Part shown: positions 11,718-22,961 of the stretch, piece by piece | How the letters are laid out: each line of letters starts with the position of its first letter | Position numbering within the stretch: position 1 is the first letter of the stretch | Assembly (NCBI GenBank): GCA_028554755.1 | Contig: JAPTOF010000016.1 | Location: 198,501-262,500, forward strand | Source: Cordia subcordata | Lineage: Eukaryota; Streptophyta; Magnoliopsida; Boraginales; Cordiaceae | Length of the DNA stretch: 64,000 bases | Direction: 5' to 3' | The notes under the pieces: generated by a model | The model's database searches: none | What the model was told of the DNA's origin: nothing | The model's input: only the letters and a program-made list of their open reading frames with translations | Made by a program: the position numbers and the translations under genes

Positions 11718-12767
11718 TCAGTACATGCCAACACTAAGAGATCTTGTAATACCATCAAACATCTTGATATTTACGATGCCCATTCCCTCCACCTTCAACG
11801 AAAGATCATTGCCTAGAAAGACTTTCCCTTCTCTTTTGGAATAAGAAGAGAACCAGTCGCACCTAGGACACATATGGAACGTTGCACCAGTATCAAGAAT
11901 CCATTGATTATGCCACTGTGATCCACTCACAGTCAAAACTTTCCCGGTACTACTTGAGTTATCTCCATCACTGTCAGTACTCTCCACCATATTAGCTGAA
12001 TTCTCCACCTTTTTCTTTCCCTTTTTCAGTTTTGGACATTCTTTCCTAATGTGACCCTTTTCACCACACTCGAAACAGCGTAGCTTCCTTGCTCTTGATT
12101 TTGACATTGACTTGCTTTTCTTTCTACTCGAAGATCCCCTTTTATTCTTCGATTTTCCTTTACTCACTAAACCTTCCCCATGAACTTCTTCCCTATGTCC
12201 CGGAATATGTGTTTGAAGTTCTTTCGATTTTAATGAAGTAATCACATTTTCAAAGCTAATTTTATCCCTCCCATACAACATAGTGTTCACAAAGTTCATA
12301 TATGAAGGCGGTAAGGAGCATAATACGATCATAGCTTGGTCTTCGTCATCAATTTTAACACCTACATCCTTCAAAGCAATAAAACAAGAGACAAACTCAT
12401 CAAGGTGTTGCTTTAGTGACGTACCTTCTTTCATTCTAAGATAATACAATCGCTTCTTCAAGTAGAGGCGATTGGTGAAAGATTTAGATGCATACAACTC
12501 CGCCAAAGTATTCCAAGCCTCAATTGCTGTCGTCTTCTCAACAATCTTTAGTAATACTTCATTTGTCACGGACATATGTATTGCACTCAAGGCTTTCGCT
12601 TCGAGTTCTTCTTTTGCTGCTGGTTCCGTCTTTTCCGGGATTACTTCTTCAATGGCTTTCCAAAGTCCCTGCATTGTCATAAATGCCTTGAATTTGATCC
12701 TCCATAGACTGAAACTCATTCTCCCGTCAAACTTCACGATTTCAAACTTTTTACCTGTGGAAGACAT
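11718..12767 (-). CDS. Copia A gag-protease open frame
   Basis: The frame opens at the ATG of MSSTGKKFEIVKFDG, the usual start for this group; it is also open 15 codons upstream to 12812. In order it has a copia gag (UBN2-type) region with SFSLWRIKFKAFM, a Lys/Arg/Ser-rich basic linker, a CCHC zinc knuckle CFECGEKGHIRKEC at about residues 230-243, and the aspartic protease active site WILDTGATFHMC. It ends prematurely about 45 residues after the protease motif, before the integrase. The remaining frame is still open, so a truncated gag protein could be made if the LTR promoter were active. Confidence 0.85.
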   Translation of the reverse strand: MSSTGKKFEIVKFDGRMSFSLWRIKFKAFMTMQGLWKAIEEVIPEKTEPAAKEELEAKALSAIHMSVTNEVLLKIVEKTTAIEAWNTLAELYASKSFTNRLYLKKRLYYLRMKEGTSLKQHLDEFVSCFIALKDVGVKIDDEDQAMIVLCSLPPSYMNFVNTMLYGRDKISFENVITSLKSKELQTHIPGHREEVHGEGLVSKGKSKNKRGSSSRKKSKSMSKSRARKLRCFECGEKGHIRKECPKLKKGKKKVENSANMVESTDSDGDNSSSTGKVLTVSGSQWHNQWILDTGATFHMCPRCDWFSSYSKREGKVFLGNDLSLKVEGMGIVNIKMFDGITRSLSVGMY

Positions 12768-13980
12768 CTTCGTTTGCTTAAAACTCACACTTTGGGATGG
12801 AATTTGTCTCAACAGATCACAAAAACAAATTCAACACGTCGAAAAACCTTAGGAACACCCCTGGTCAACTTTGGTCAACACCGGTCAAAGTCAAACCTAT
12901 TGGTCAAAGTCAACACAGTCCCTAAACACTTACTTTGGAGTAGAATCTGGAAAAACAGAGCCCAAAAATGGACTCACCACGTCAAAAAACGTGGGGTAAG
13001 GCTCTGGTCAAATTCGATCAACCCTTGGTCAATGGTCAACAGTCAAAGTCAAATTCGGTCAACCCTGGTCAAAAGTCAAATCTAGTCAGATGGTCAAATT
13101 AGTTTTTTTTTTCCTTGGACTAGGCCCAATCAAAATAAATAAATACTCTTTTCTTTTCTTTTTTCTCTTAGGCTATACCCAAAGTCCAAGCCCAAAGAAA
13201 ATTTTTTCTTTTTATTTTGAAAACTACCCAAGCCCAACCAAAAAAAAAACTTTCAGACCCAAAACAAAAAAATCCAAAAAAAAAAACCCAGAACCCGGTC
13301 CACCCAAAACTCCCTACCCGAACCCAAAACTAAAAAACCCGACCCGCTTAAACAAAACCACCAACCCGCGGGCCTTGTCTTCTCTACCCGCTAGCTGAAC
13401 CAAACACGCAACCTACCCGACCAAGCGCTTCCTTGCTCCTCTGGCCACCAAACTCGACGCCATTCACACCAGTCCACTCTTCGCCGCACGCCGAAGCAAT
13501 TCTGACCTTTTTAATGCCGATTAGACACCGGCGAAGTACCTCACCGTCATACTCGAAACCTACGACCTCCGAGCTTCAGAAAATGCTACACCTGGCTACC
13601 CAAACGCGACACTGACTTCACCAGAACACGCTTCAGTCGACGGTAAGTTTAGTAGCACCTTTCACGCGCCAATGAATCACCAGAGAGGCTGCAATCACCA
13701 CCGCGTCGTCGACAAAGTTTTCTTCTCACGTTGACACGATTGCCGTGCACCAAACTCGATGAGAGAGGTACTGTTGAGTTCTTTGCGCGACGACGAACAC
13801 AACGATACCAACCACTGTTGATTTCGTCATTCCAACGAAGAGATTCAACGAAGGCAGAGAGGGTGACTTTTAAGGCTCTATTTGGTTAAGCTTTATTTGG
13901 TTGAGGCTTTGTTTGGTTGAGTGTTTATTTGTACGTTGAGTTTTGATTCCCTTTTCCCTCTTGCAGTGGAATATACCTAA
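12768..13980 (-). other. Copia A untranslated leader with TTGAC repeat cluster
   Basis: This is 1.2 kb between primer site and gag, much longer than element B's 764 bp. The gag-proximal part (12863-13097) holds about ten GGTCAA and five AGTCAA words, i.e. TTGACC/TTGACT on the element strand. The middle (13100-13400) is rich in A and C on the plus strand. Open frames here are low-complexity. Confidence 0.75.
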
Positions 13981-13993
13981 GCTCTGATACCAG
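13981..13993 (-). promoter_or_regulatory. Copia A primer-binding site (initiator Met-tRNA)
   Basis: The minus strand reads CTGGTATCAGAGC two bases inside the 5' LTR. TGGTATCAGAGC is complementary to the 3' end of plant initiator Met-tRNA. Confidence 0.92.
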
Positions 13994-13995
13994 TT

Positions 13996-14327
13996 TGTTG
14001 GGAAAAAACATGCAAACAAAAAGAATATGAGAAGAAATATCGGACACAAGAATTACGTGGTTCGGCTTTAAAGCCTACGTCCACGGGCAGCAGAGAATAA
14101 TTCTATTATTGGTCACGAATGCTACAAGGTTCTCACTTTGGTTTCCCTTTCACACATAACATAATGAGTATTGCCACATATTTATAGTGCAAAGGTTTCC
14201 TAAGCCTATTAAGCAGAAAAGACAGCTAATTAATTATGTGCTACAAAAGGTAACAAGCGAATAAGGTAATATGCTAACAAGGAAATCTGCTATTCTTGTT
14301 GCCTAAGAATACGGGCCACATTCAACA
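13996..14327 (-). repeat. Copia A 5' LTR
   Basis: 332 bp with TGTTG/CAACA ends, paired with 8423-8753. Confidence 0.93.
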
Positions 14328-14335
14328 GAATAAAA

Positions 14336-14337
<2 letters not shown>

Positions 14338-14389
<52 letters not shown>

Positions 14390-14390
14390 G
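14338..14390. repeat. (ATT)n microsatellite beside copia A
   Basis: About 17 uninterrupted att units, ending in attg. They start just past the copia A target duplication, so the element inserted at or beside this array. Confidence 0.9.
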
Positions 14391-15161
14391 TTTTTGATTT
14401 GGTGTTCGGCAAACTTGTAATTAATAGCTCGCACATTCATAGACTTATCTAACTATTTATAGTCTATGGCTGGAGATGACTAGATGTGTATCAACTAATG
14501 TCTAACTTGCTTAATTTAGCATTTTATCATCTTAGACGGCAAAGAAAGGAAAGCTGGGAAATAGTAGCTGTCCGCCTATAAACAGTTAATGCAGTGACAG
14601 CAAATTAAACGGTAAAGCTAGTTATTCCGACATATAATTTACCGCAAATTATCAATGAGAACAGATATGTGGCAAACAGACGTGACCACCTTGGACCCTC
14701 TTGAAGCAATTCCGACCCTTCGGGCTGGGTCGGGCCGGATCCTCTTCCATTTTTGCCATATACAATTGTACGTAGTAGTACTTTAATTTCCCCCAGTTCT
14801 CCGGTTATGAGTTTTGATTGATCCATGCACCACATGTACAGATATTCAAGAAAGCTGCGGAAGAAATATACCAAGCAACCATGTGTAGTCCAAAAAAGGG
14901 AAAAAAACAACTAATTACGAAAGTTGTGGGATGCAGTGATCCCTTATTACACAATGTGCAGTATTAATAATTTAATATGCCGAATATAAACATAGTCATA
15001 AAATTAATTAAAATTTTCTCTTCTGTTTTGTGAAAATGTATAAAGTAAAAGTTACTGAGTCTTTGTGATGAACTCCTGAAAAAGGTTACTGTTCCGCTAG
15101 CTTGGAGAAATTAAGGTATATAATATATTAGTTAGCTCCTGATCATGACGGTATGCTTTTA
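14391..15161. other. 3' flank of RR-A
   Basis: No gene is supported. A C/G-rich patch at 14690-14750 (cgggctgggtcgggccggatcc) stands out from the AT-rich surroundings. The open frame through it on the minus strand (14910-14605) has no recognised domain. Confidence 0.4.
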
Positions 15162-16152
15162 TTAACTCCACTCGCCTTTGGTGTCCTCCGTGTTGGAACC
15201 CATGAAATTCTGCCATGGAAATGAACCATCTTTGTCATTTAAAAATGGAAACTCAGAATGTACGTGCATAACTAATACATTATTGTTTTTTGTCGACGAA
15301 TTTGACGGAAATACTTGTCGAAGTATGTAGGACTAGTCTGTACCTGCGTGGAGCAATTAGGTTGTTCCGGATTTAGCAGATGGGGATTTGAAGAAGTCAT
15401 GTTGTGAGAAATAGAGGTTGGTCCGGCCTGACGAACTTCATTGAAGTTGGTAATAAGGTAATCCATGTCTTGAAAATCGAAGAACTCATCAGATGATTGT
15501 TGTTTCCTGGTACAAGTAGTCACATGCGATTCGGTTCCAGGCGTAGCAATGGTCAGCTCAGATATGATTCCAGGTTCATAGTGATGATGATTAGCATTAT
15601 CAGTGCCCGTTCTGGAACCCAGATTATTATTGTTTCCAGCAACACCAATTGACATTTGATCATTATTTTGAACAACCCCATCATCTCTTGCAATGTTTAT
15701 AGACAAGATTGATGTGTTTGAAGTTCCACGGTGTCTAAGCTGCCCCATGCCGCCTGGAATTGGAGGATTATTATAGTACTGCTGGGGGTCAATATGAAGT
15801 TGAGGACGATAAACGACAGCTTGTTCAGAACTAGTCTCTCCAGCTTTCAGGAAGCTGTTCTTATTAGTTGATGTCGATGATGATGATTTATAGATAATTT
15901 GATCAGGAGGAGCTCTAAAGTGATGATCCTGGTTGTTCTCCATGGGACGTCGTTGATGATGATAATTAGCAGCATTCCCAGGCATTGACCCAAACCTTCT
16001 TCCCATGTTTCTAGATTGATGGCCCGGCGCTTGATTACCACCAGGAGAATTGTTCCTACGCTCCTCTGGAGCTCTCCAGTTGTCGTTGCGACATTTCTGT
16101 ACCCGAATTAAAACAAGTGATGCTCAATACAAAATTTATTAGTGTTGCGATA

Positions 16153-16193
<41 letters not shown>

Positions 16194-19100
16194 AATAATA
16201 ATAATAATAATCATCATCATCATCATCAAAATCTAAGCAACAAATTACAGAAATAATTTAGATGGATGAGCAGAAAAGGGCTACTGCTAGCTAGGGCTTA
16301 TTAATTTTTATATAGCGCCTGTTTGGCTCTCCTTAATTTTTGGGGCTTATAAGCCCCAACATTAAAGAGTTACTCATTTCCCACAGGTTTAGGACCTGTT
16401 TAAAAAAAGTAACTGTTTAGCTTGGCTTTTGAAAAGAGGAAAAAAAAATATTATTCCAAATGAGCCCTTAATTAAGTTCTAATTTCCAAGAAAGTGATCA
16501 CGATTTACGGCAAACCTGAAGATGGCTGGCGACTTGCATTCTCGTCAAACCAGGAACTTTCATCAGCTCCAAAATCTCCTTGGGATAGCATCCTATAAAT
16601 TTAGCAGATGAAGGTTTATATGATAATCAAAGTGATGCAAGATACACATAGTACACATATCTAAAAATGGGAAACTATTGAGAGATGATATATATTGAAT
16701 TGTTGAATTGGGGTAGGTAGGCAGAAAATTAGAAAGACGAGAAAATATATTGAATTGGATCGGAGACATACTTCCTTCACCAAGTTGCCTAACAGCATCC
16801 ATGAACTTAGCATGCAGCTCCATTGTCCATTCAGTGCAAACCTTTCTCTTTACCCTATTATCATTGTTATTACTACTTGGATCAGATTCTTCCCTATCAT
16901 CATAACTTCCCCTTTGCGCTCTCGCCCTCCTCCTTCTTGATCTTCGTCGTGGAGTATTAGTCTTGTTTCCGATTCCGTCATCTTCCTCCTCCTCCTCCTC
17001 ATCAGCATGCCTTCTCCCCCGATGATATTCGTCGGATTTTGTATTCATATTGATGATGTCTGCTCCCAGTAGTATGTCTCTTTCTCTAACCCTTCTCATC
17101 TGCTCCCTTAGTACATGTTGCCATAGGTACACCAAAATCTCCGCAGTAACTGGTTTTTGAATGAAAAGGAAGGCTCCTCTTTCTAGTGCCCTCTTTGCTA
17201 GCCCAGCATCTTCATCACTTGTCATTACTTCTCTCATTTACAAGGATACAATTAGAAATTAGTGCAATTATGTATATTGCTAAAACTAGCTGCAGTTATT
17301 GTCCGCAAAACAACGTCGCCAATTTTATTTCAAAACATTAGTATTATTTAGTGCAGCATTTAGTTTTGTAGCAAATAAGAAAATCAAGGAATAATATGAA
17401 GCCTAACTAGCTGAAAAGGATCAATACCAAAAAGCCAGCTTGCTCAATTACTAGTTAAGTAAAAAATTAGCACTCACAGATGACTGGCAACTCCATGTTA
17501 ACAGCCTCCTCCAGAAGTTGAAACCCGTGCATGTCCGGGGAGTGCACATTTGCCATGATTAGGTCAAAACGTTCCTTTCCCTTTTGAAGCATCAAAAGTG
17601 CAGTAGAAGCAAGCTCAACCACTGTCACTGATGATTCAGTTTCCATATATTCGTTTGGTCAGTGATCAGAAAGTGTAAAGAGTTAAAGCAACAAGTGTTT
17701 TGCTATCACTGAATATAGGTAATTTTAGTGAGGTTTGCATTAGCAAATATTGTAATTTCATTCAGAGCATAGAGATATCTCTAAATTACCCCTGCAATTT
17801 ATAAGAAAGTTTTTTTTTTTTGTTATAGATACTAGACCAAATGATTGAAACTAAACGGAGAGAGCATTAAACTTCCATTAATAGAACTATTTATCAAAAA
17901 GCTATTAAATTGCTTTGACATAAGTTAATGGTAAGTTACTAACAACTCTTATTTACTTTGAATTGACAAGAAAAGGGGGGAAGTGAATTAATGTGATATA
18001 AAAACTTTTCCTACAAAAATTAAAACAATAAAATAATAGATTAAAGTTTTGGAAAACAAGGGTACTTTGCTAGTTATAGAGTGCACGACAAAAATTCATT
18101 TAATTTAATACATCAAAATGGTCTCTCTATTAGAATATAACGTTTTAAAAACATTTTGTTTATTTTACTTTTTTCTTTCCTTTGAAATTTAGTCTAAGAA
18201 ATCCCATTGATTTCGAAATTATTTTGATGATAGAAGGAAATACATAATTTTTATGGCGGCATGAGCTAGAAGTAATATATAGTTATATGAAGAAGTATTA
18301 AGATTTCTCAAACACCTAAAAACAAAAGCATTTAATCTCGAGAATACACTTAAAAAGATTTTATTATCTTTTTGCCTATGATAGGAAAAATAAAAAAAAT
18401 AGAATGTCTCAACAATCTAAGACAATTTGTAGCTCCTCAATGAAGGTGGGTCGAAAATGCCTAAGCCACTAAGAGCTTGTTTGAATTGGTTTTTTTTTTT
18501 TTAGGAAAATGTATTTTTTCTAAAAAAGTTAAATTAAATTTGCAATAATTATTTAATTTAACTTCCAAAAAAACTAAAACTCTTAAAAAAGCTCAAATAC
18601 AAATTTTTTTAAAAACCAAAATTTTCAGCTTCTAAAGAAAAACTGTTTTTCAAAAACTACTAAAAAAAACACTTTTGAAAAAAATCAATCCAAACGGGCC
18701 CTAAGTCTTTGAATAATCAATATCTACTATCTATCAACCACCAATATAAGCCTGCCCATTGGCTTAGGCCACCCCCAACAAAATATCATCTACAGGAACG
18801 TGCTATATCTACTCGTACATTTTTTTTCTGCATGTAATGAAGTTTGGCTCTTGTTTTTCTTTTTTTTTTTCTTTTTGATTGTAGTCAAATGTCAATGCAG
18901 AAAGAAAATGTCAGAAACATATAAAAGTTGGTTCGATAACGTCTTTGCAAATACTTTTTAGTATTTTGACTGGTCAAAATATTATTTGTTTAAATTATTG
19001 TTATTTCGTAAACTAGTATTTTAAGTAATTTTTCAGGTACCTTTTAGCATTTCAATTAGTGTTTCTCAAAAACTAAAAATTTTAGCTTTTCAGGTAACTT

Positions 19101-19433
19101 ATAGCTTTTCAAATTTTTTGACAATTCTACCCTTTTTGTATTATTTTAATTTTTCCTATTCTTTTACCAATCTCTCCCTATCTTTTTACCTTTTCTTTCA
19201 CAAATATAAAAATGAAAGAATATAAAAATGAATTTCAAATTTTATATATTTTTTTGACAGAATAATTTTGAATCTATTAAAATTAATTTTTATAATATTG
19301 ATACAAATATTTTATCAAAAATTAGTTGTTTTTTTAACATTAAAATATGATTATGAAAATAAATATTTAATTATAAAATATATTATCTTATTCCTATAAT
19401 AGTAATAATAATTATAATTATCATAACAACAAC

Positions 19434-19486
<53 letters not shown>

Positions 19487-21663
19487 CAACATGATATCAA
19501 TGTCCTTTTACATTATTTTACATTCATCAACTAATCTAATAACTAATTTTATTGAGCATATTTTGGTCAATGAACTAATTAAACAGTTATCAACTAACAG
19601 TTAAAATACAATAACTATTAGCTACTTAAACAACTATCAGTTACTAAAATAGTTATAAACTACCCTAATAGTCAAATTTGCCGAACAGGCTCTTTGTAGG
19701 TTCAAATAAACGAAGGCAAGAGTTTCAAAAAAAAAAAAAAAGAATTGGTTATGTCCTTATATTTCGTGGTTGCGGTCTGTCATGCCCTTGGCTGCTAGTC
19801 AAGGGAGACAACACTATCAAATGAAAGCAAAAAATAAAAATCAAATCTTCTATTTTACTCCAAAGAGATACAATGGTTTACAACACTAACCATTTACAAA
19901 ATACAATCATCAAGTGCAATGCAATGCAAGCTTAAACTCTTTTAGTACTACTAAAGTTATAAATAAAGTAGTATTATTATCCAAACAAAAACAAAAAAAT
20001 TAAAAAAAGGTAGCTGATAAAGAGTAGACCGAAAAACCTCAAAAGTGGGTAATTAGTCAACCTAAAAACAACAAAACAAAAAGGAACTTACCAGGTGAAA
20101 GTAAAATAGCGGAGTAAAAAGTTTGAGAGAATTGTAGGTTATTGCTTACAAACTCTTGTGTATCCTGTAAAAGTAAAGTTACCTTATTTATGGATCCCAT
20201 TAGGCTGATGGATGGCTAGGATCCTCTCAATCGAACGGCTTTTTGGTTATGACCAGTCGAACCAAACCGAATTACAAGTGAACGATTAAGTGAACACCAC
20301 TTACTGAATCCAAATTAACTATTTTGATAATTGAATTTCATTGACAAAAAAAAATTTAGTTTAATTTTGGTTACTATCTATAGTAACCAAATAGCACAAG
20401 AAGACAAAAGCATCACTAGAAAAAATTTTGATAACCGAAATAGCACATGTGATTTCATTTTCAAATGATTTTGTTGGCCAGGTTCAGACCGAATTTTGAA
20501 TATGAATTTTGCATATTACCAAAACACCGAATGTCAAAGGCTAAAGGTGCCTATATAAACGTCAGAATAGTGTAGTTTTATATTTTGGTTATTTGGGTCA
20601 ATAACAAAAGTTTACATATACTAATCGCAATCGAGTTATAGCCAATTTTTAAAACTTAAAAGCGAACAAGAAAAAAAAAAAACCGAATCAAAGTAGAATT
20701 TTGATTCAGTTCCTTTTATTTTTGATGTTTAACCAAATTGTGCTAACCCATAGAATATGGCACCATCTTTCTTTAAGCATCGAGGATATATTAGAAGCCA
20801 ATAGATCAATAGAATAGATACTTACTGAAATTTGATATGATATCAACCACTCATGATTTGGTTATGATTGATCATAATTTATTGTAAATATCCACAATTG
20901 ATATAGAATGCCCCCAAAGAAAGTGGTAGATCGAGACGATCCTAGCCTTATATTAGCTTAGAAGGATCAATAAATGGTATAGCCTTTCATTTATGCAGGA
21001 TATATAAGAGATTGTGAGCATGCAATAGACTATAATTTTCTCAACCTCTCTATTCTAGTGCTTTATTTTTGCCTTGGAAGTTCCTTTTTGTTTTCGTTAG
21101 ACTGATATAGCCACTTTTGTACTAGAAAAGTGTCTAAGTCTCATCGCACGTTAGTAATTGGAAAAGACCAAGGGCGTGGCAGGTCAATCTTTTATGTAAT
21201 TATTGCTAAAAATTCCTCGGTAAAAGGGGAGGCATATGTCAATACCAAACTTAATTTGCTGAGAATAATTTGAATGAAGAAAGATAGCTAAAGATGATCA
21301 TGCAAAGGTTTTTTCAACAATGCACCACGCCAAGAGGAAAATTTAGTCAAATAAATAGATTTTTAAAATACTTAAAATTTGTATAACTTCAAACATCTTT
21401 AGAGTTCAAAAGAAATATAAGAAAGGTCTTCAAAAGAAATTACAAAATGAGATCAATCTCAAATATAACTATGAGTCATCAAATAAAATCAAGTTTAGTA
21501 TACCTCTATATGAGCATGATTCGAGCAATCTTGCTGTGGATATAAGGCACTCTTTGTCATGGTCAACCAACAAAACATGAATCTCATTTGCAAATGTATG
21601 GAACGTGATAAATGCGTCATTTGGACATTCATGGGTTTGAGAACTTCCTCCTTGCTCCCACAT
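15162..21663 (-). CDS. Pseudo type-B response regulator with GARP/Myb domain (RR-A)
   Basis: Exons: 21663-21504, 17627-17478, 17227-16772, 16592-16516, 16096-15344, 15251-15162; 1686 bp, 561 residues, all GT-AG with continuous phase. Exons 1-3 code for a CheY-like receiver (VHVLLVDHDKECL type start, FIQKPV with the conserved Lys). The phosphoacceptor position is Asn (FDLIMANVHSPDMHGF) and the second acidic-pocket residue is His. Exon 3 then has an acidic run (DEEEEEEDD) and a basic, likely nuclear-localising run (RRRSRRRRARAQR). The GARP/Myb DNA-binding domain spans exons 3-5: WTMELHAKFMDAV, YPKEILELMKVPGLTRM, QVASHLQKCRNDNWR. The C-terminus is Asn/Gln/Ser-rich, as in type-B activators. The start matches the conserved M-x-EQ start of RR-B; an in-frame ATG seven codons upstream also exists. 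It is expected to be a nuclear DNA-binding regulator independent of phosphorelay. Confidence 0.88.
16148..16227. repeat. (ATG)n/(ATA)n/(ATC)n trinucleotide array in RR-A intron 4
   Basis: A run of gat/atg units passes through ata/aat units into atc units. Its two ends are complementary, so the array could fold back on itself. Confidence 0.85.
16313..16472. mobile_element. MITE-like element in RR-A intron 4
   Basis: It starts cgcctgtttggctct and ends ccaaatgagcccttaa; the inverted right end reads ttaagggctcatttgg. A perfect 20-bp palindrome (16340-16359) lies inside. No clear target duplication was found. Confidence 0.4.
18473..18701. mobile_element. Tourist/PIF-Harbinger-like MITE in RR-A intron 1
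   Basis: 229 bp. The left end gagcttgtttgaattggttt matches the inverted right end gggcccgtttggattgattt. TAA is duplicated on both sides (18470-18472, 18702-18704), the 3-bp TAA/TTA target preferred by PIF/Harbinger elements. The interior is A/T runs with no coding sequence. Confidence 0.7.
18929..19694. mobile_element. Two-copy TIR repeat, copy 1 (RR-A intron 1)
   Basis: It runs from ggttcgataacgtc to gccgaacaggctc and aligns along its length with 25866-26563. Shared blocks include ttttgactggtcaaaa, tttctcaaaaactaaaaatttta and taattatcataacaacaacaa. The ends suggest a short inverted repeat, TTCGG(T/C)AA-like, as in hAT-type nonautonomous elements. An (AAT)n array at about 19429-19483 expands this copy. 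There is no coding capacity. Confidence 0.65.
19695..21503. other. Rest of RR-A intron 1
   Basis: The first intron spans 17628-21503 (3.9 kb). Outside the two elements it is AT-rich with homopolymer runs. No additional exon fits the frame. Confidence 0.5.
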
Positions 21664-21786
21664 GAATAGAAAAGAGTTGTTCAAGAATGAGACACAAATG
21701 GAGTTAGTTTTAAGGTTTGAACAAAAGTGATGTAGACAGAGAAAAGAGAAGAAACAGGAGGAGAGGTAAGAAGGATAGCAAAAAAA

Positions 21787-21817
<31 letters not shown>

Positions 21818-22961
21818 TAAGAAGTAAGGAGGATATTAGTAAAATATGGTAAGTGGTTTGAGTAAAGTTGAAAGGGAGTAAGGCAAGGTTTGATAGAAAA
21901 GAAGAGACGTAAATATGTAACTTTTCACTGGGCAATTGAACAAATTTTTTTTTATTTTTTTATATTGACCATCATTGAGATACATTTTTCTTATTTGGCT
22001 TAGAAAGTAAAATGAAATAGTGTTTGTCTTGAGTTATTTGGAAACTTGACTCAAGGAACAACTCCATTGGAGTTAAGGTCAACATTAAACTCGAACCATG
22101 AGACTTCTATTGATTTGCATTTTGTGGTCCCTGTGCTTATTGACCCAACATGACTCTTGGTCCAACAAAGTTTAGGAAAGTATTAAATACTTTTCAATTT
22201 TCATGGTGATTAAAGGCTTCCATATTGAGGAACTTGTTACATCGTCATTAAATCACTATGTAACTAATTTAAGTATATTTCAGGAAATTATTTCAAGATT
22301 GTAATATTTATGTAATGAAAGTTAAGGAAAGTTCAAAGTTATGCACAAATCTAATGGTTAGTAGAGATGCTGCTTGGCAATAAGAGGCTCGGCAGCATAA
22401 ATATATATACTTTTATTACAAAGAAAAAGTCTCCTGTCTTAATTACTCATGAATGAGAACCTTAATCATATTTAGAACAACTTTCATTATATCGCAATTA
22501 TGGAACATTTTTAAAGCTCTGTTTTTATGTTATTTGACATGTTGCAAAAGTCAAAGTGATTACTCTACTTACCTCTTTATCTCACCTTTCTAAATTAAAT
22601 TCCATCAGGGACTATGTGACCAATTAGTTATACTTATCAAGATGGACAAAAAAAAAAAAAAAAAGTGACCATATTCTTATCAATATATTTTTGTTTTTCT
22701 TACAAAATTTCTGGAAGTGCCGCCTTCCTCGCCTCCCCCGCGCTGCCTCACTTTGAATTGCTACCACAAATCGATTTGGCTTGGAGTCATCAATTATGTG
22801 TTAACTTCTTGTAGATTGTTAACTTCGATTGACTACCTTATTCCCAGGCCGTTGTACAGTTATTACCAAGCAATTGGTGATGCAAAAATATATGGCTCTT
22901 AATGCCCAGGAAAGATGAGAAGGCTACACAAATTTGGCATTTTCTTATCTAAACAAATTAA
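21664..22961 (-). promoter_or_regulatory. RR-A 5' flank, partly conserved with RR-B
   Basis: Next to the start is a purine/pyrimidine-biased leader with a (GAA)n array at about 21794-21816. Further out, 22025-22320 and 22520-22650 align with 43890-44130 and 44770-44910 upstream of RR-B: shared ttgaccaaacatgact-like, ggctttcatattgatgaacttgttacat-like, and ataaaagtcaaagtgatta-like blocks. So the duplication carried about 1 kb of promoter. No defined TATA box is assigned. Confidence 0.6.

Larger units (their letters stand above)
8423..14327 (-). mobile_element. Ty1/copia retrotransposon, element A (complete, inactive)
   Basis: LTR to LTR, 5905 bp. The 5-bp target duplication GAATA (8418-8422 and 14328-14332) is perfect. 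Order on the minus strand: 5' LTR, initiator-Met primer site, long leader, gag with zinc knuckle, protease, integrase, reverse transcriptase, RNase H, polypurine tract, 3' LTR. This gene order (integrase before RT) defines Ty1/copia. The LTRs differ by about 18 substitutions in 331 bp by hand count, so this is the older of the two copies. Pol is broken by several stops and frameshifts. Confidence 0.95.

Noticed and set aside
8697..13615. Many plus-strand frames of 60-126 codons across copia A, with equivalents across copia B
   Set aside because: They are antisense readings of gag and pol.
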